From: Ruminococcaceae bacterium UBA6392
GTDB lineage: Bacteria; Bacillota; Clostridia; Oscillospirales; Acutalibacteraceae
Reading direction: 5' to 3'
Assembly (NCBI GenBank): GCA_002438685.1
Contig: DJQG01000109.1
Coordinates: 22,943-29,356 of the forward strand
Length of the DNA: 6,414 nucleotides
The notes under the pieces are model-generated. The model was not told where the DNA came from and made no database searches. It saw nothing but the letters and a program-made list of their open reading frames with translations. Made by a program: the position numbers and the translations under genes. Each line of letters opens with the position of its first letter. Within the stretch, counting starts at the first letter, position 1. Below are positions 4,890 through 6,414 of this stretch, piece by piece.

Positions 4890-6414
4890 ATGGCTGCGAA
4901 AAAGACTGCGGCAAAGTCAACGGCCGCTAAGAAGAAAAAAACAACAACCACAACGCCCCAAAAAGCCCCGGCTTCAAAGCCTGCGGCTATAAAAGAGCCT
5001 GTTGAGCAGACTCTCGAGCAGCAGTCCTCGCGCCGCCAGAAAGCGGCTATCGCGCTCATGGCTGTCGCGGCTCTGCTCATAGCCATGGCGTTCATCGAGG
5101 GCGAGAGCGCGTGGCGCGCCGTGCATAATTTTATGTTCGGCGTGTTCGGCACGTGTACATATATCTGGCCCGTCATGCTCATCTATGTCTCGGTCATGCT
5201 CGCCATGAACAAGACGTTCGGCTCGATATCGTCGAATCTTATCGGCGTCGGGATATCAATATTGCTGCTGTGCTCGGCGATACATATTTTCTCGAATCCG
5301 TCGGAATATTTTTCGCTCATGACTCTCGGCGATCAGATAAAGACCGCGTGGAGGGATTATGACACATTCCCGAGTGCGGGCGCGCTCGGTGCGCTTGTCG
5401 GCGGACTGCTTGCCAAAATGGCGGGCAAGGTCGGCGCGGCAATAATCAATATTATCTTGCTGATAGTCAGTATAATGTTCCTTACCGGACTCACTCTGTC
5501 CCGCCTCGGTATGTCTATCGCCAAGCCCATAAAGCGCATGAGCGAGGACACAAACGAACGCCTTGAGCGCGGAGCTCAGCGCGTCAGGGACGAGCAGGAG
5601 AGAGCGCCGTCGAGAGACAAGCGTAGGGAGAAAAAAGCGGAGGAACCCTATGTCAGCCCCCGTCCGTTCCCCGTGCCGCCTCTGCCGACCGATGCGCCCG
5701 CAGCAACTGCAAAGAGCCGCAAAAAATCCGCCGCCGATGAAGGCCCCGAGCCCACTGTATTCCCGCGCAAACCGGTTCAGACCGATGTCGGCATCGATGA
5801 TATAGTCAACCGCGTCAACGCCGCTTCGGCGACCGCGAAAATAGCTGAGGGCGTGTCAAAGGCCGCTGCCGTTGTGGACGGCAGACCCGCCTGCGTGCCG
5901 CCTCTGCCGACCGAGAGCGCGAAAGATGAGCTTGAAGTGCTCGATATAAGCAAGAAGCCCGCCGAGCCGGAGAAGCCGAAGACGAAAGAGCCGGAACTCC
6001 CGCCCGTCAAAGAGCCCGATCCCGTGCCCGATGTGCCGGATGAGGACGAGGATGAGCCTGTTATCGAGAATCGGTCGACTTATCGCAAGCCGCCGATAAC
6101 CTGCCTCAAAGAGCCTATCCACGACGGCAACGACAATTTCTCCGATGAGCTCAAGTCCAACGCGCAGAAGCTGCTCGACACGCTCGAAAGCTTCAATGTC
6201 CATGCAAAGATAACTGAGATAAGCCGCGGTCCGTCCGTCACGAGATACGAGCTTCAGCCGGACGCGGGCGTCAGAATAAATAAGATAACCAACCTTGCGG
6301 ATGATATAGCCCTGCGCCTTGCCGCGTCGGGAATAAGAATCGAAGCGCCTATTCCGAACAAGGCGGCGATAGGCATCGAGGTGCCCAACAAGCTGCGCTC
6401 GATGGTCTATATGC
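4890..6414 (+). CDS. ftsK: FtsK/SpoIIIE DNA translocase, 3' end cut by the window edge
   Basis: N-terminal 508 codons of the septum-anchored ATPase that pumps chromosomal DNA during division or, as SpoIIIE, into the forespore. In order: a Lys/Ala/Thr-rich basic tail (1-35); a membrane domain with hydrophobic segments near 51-69, 84-106, 116-134 and 181-204 plus a Gly/Ala-rich stretch at 163-178 typical of the family; a long linker (about 210-400) that starts basic and becomes Pro/Glu/Lys-rich, with an acidic patch at 383-389; and the alpha domain that starts the motor (about 403 onward), recognised by GPSVTRYEL (447-455), NLADDIALRLAA (468-479) and APIPNKAAIGIEVPN (486-500). The Walker A/B motor core and the DNA-orienting gamma domain lie beyond the window, so FtsK and SpoIIIE cannot be told apart here; B. 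subtilis synteny favours the SpoIIIE orthologue. ATA appears to be the commonest isoleucine codon (about 24 of 40 by hand count). Confidence 0.95.
   Translation, partial: MAAKKTAAKSTAAKKKKTTTTTPQKAPASKPAAIKEPVEQTLEQQSSRRQKAAIALMAVAALLIAMAFIEGESAWRAVHNFMFGVFGTCTYIWPVMLIYVSVMLAMNKTFGSISSNLIGVGISILLLCSAIHIFSNPSEYFSLMTLGDQIKTAWRDYDTFPSAGALGALVGGLLAKMAGKVGAAIINIILLIVSIMFLTGLTLSRLGMSIAKPIKRMSEDTNERLERGAQRVRDEQERAPSRDKRREKKAEEPYVSPRPFPVPPLPTDAPAATAKSRKKSAADEGPEPTVFPRKPVQTDVGIDDIVNRVNAASATAKIAEGVSKAAAVVDGRPACVPPLPTESAKDELEVLDISKKPAEPEKPKTKEPELPPVKEPDPVPDVPDEDEDEPVIENRSTYRKPPITCLKEPIHDGNDNFSDELKSNAQKLLDTLESFNVHAKITEISRGPSVTRYELQPDAGVRINKITNLADDIALRLAASGIRIEAPIPNKAAIGIEVPNKLRSMVYM
5672..5692 (+). repeat. 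21-bp direct repeat, copy 1, in the ftsK linker
   Basis: Identical to 5894-5914. It encodes VPPLPT plus the first two bases of the next codon (residues 262-267). The copies are 222 bp apart, an exact multiple of three, so recombination between them would remove 74 codons without shifting the frame. Confidence 0.8.
5894..5914 (+). repeat. 21-bp direct repeat, copy 2, in the ftsK linker
   Basis: Second exact copy of 5672-5692, in the same reading frame, encoding VPPLPT at residues 336-341. The flanking sequence is not obviously repeated. Confidence 0.8.

Noticed and set aside
1..6414. Mobile elements, CRISPR arrays, tRNA/rRNA genes, riboswitches, or defence genes
   Set aside because: No transposase motifs, repeat-spacer pattern, RNA gene sequence or structured long leader was seen. 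All the long open frames that hold up belong to known core families.

Overview
This is an ordinary core-genome segment from a Bacillota bacterium, most likely a class Clostridia organism of the Oscillospiraceae/Ruminococcaceae type. The evidence is the tepA-ylzJ-(ftsK/spoIIIE) gene order known from Bacillus subtilis and its relatives, strong AGGAGG-type ribosome binding sites, a short single-chain aconitase next to an isocitrate dehydrogenase, and moderately GC-rich coding sequence around an AT-rich intergenic region. I saw no tRNA, rRNA, CRISPR array, insertion sequence or prophage signature.

Layout: two operons diverge from a roughly 250-bp intergenic region (2748-2998). On the minus strand, acn (2747 to 813, complete, GTG start) is followed after 15 nt by icd (797 to the left edge, 3' end missing). 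Together they convert citrate to isocitrate and then to 2-oxoglutarate, the oxidative TCA branch that anaerobes use mainly for glutamate synthesis. On the plus strand, tepA (2999-3772), ylzJ (3772-3984), uppP (3991-4860) and ftsK/spoIIIE (4890 to the right edge, 3' end missing) are packed with a 1-nt overlap and gaps of 6 and 29 nt, so they probably form one transcript. They encode a ClpP-like membrane-associated protease, a small conserved protein, the undecaprenyl-pyrophosphate phosphatase of peptidoglycan lipid-carrier recycling, and the septal DNA translocase. The shared theme is envelope, division and sporulation.

The intergenic region is the most informative non-coding part. It holds a near-consensus promoter for each operon: TTGACA-17-TAAAAT for acn, and TTGCCC-17-TATAAT with an extended -10 for tepA. 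It also has a perfect 12-bp palindrome inside the acn promoter spacer and a perfect 9+2+9 inverted repeat at about -59 of acn, both plausible operators.

I found no evidence for a novel defence, mobile or RNA system. The points worth a second look are the candidate operators, uppP lying between ylzJ and ftsK, a 21-bp in-frame direct repeat in the FtsK linker, the Lys/Ala/Thr-rich FtsK tail, and a cysteine set in the YlzJ protein.
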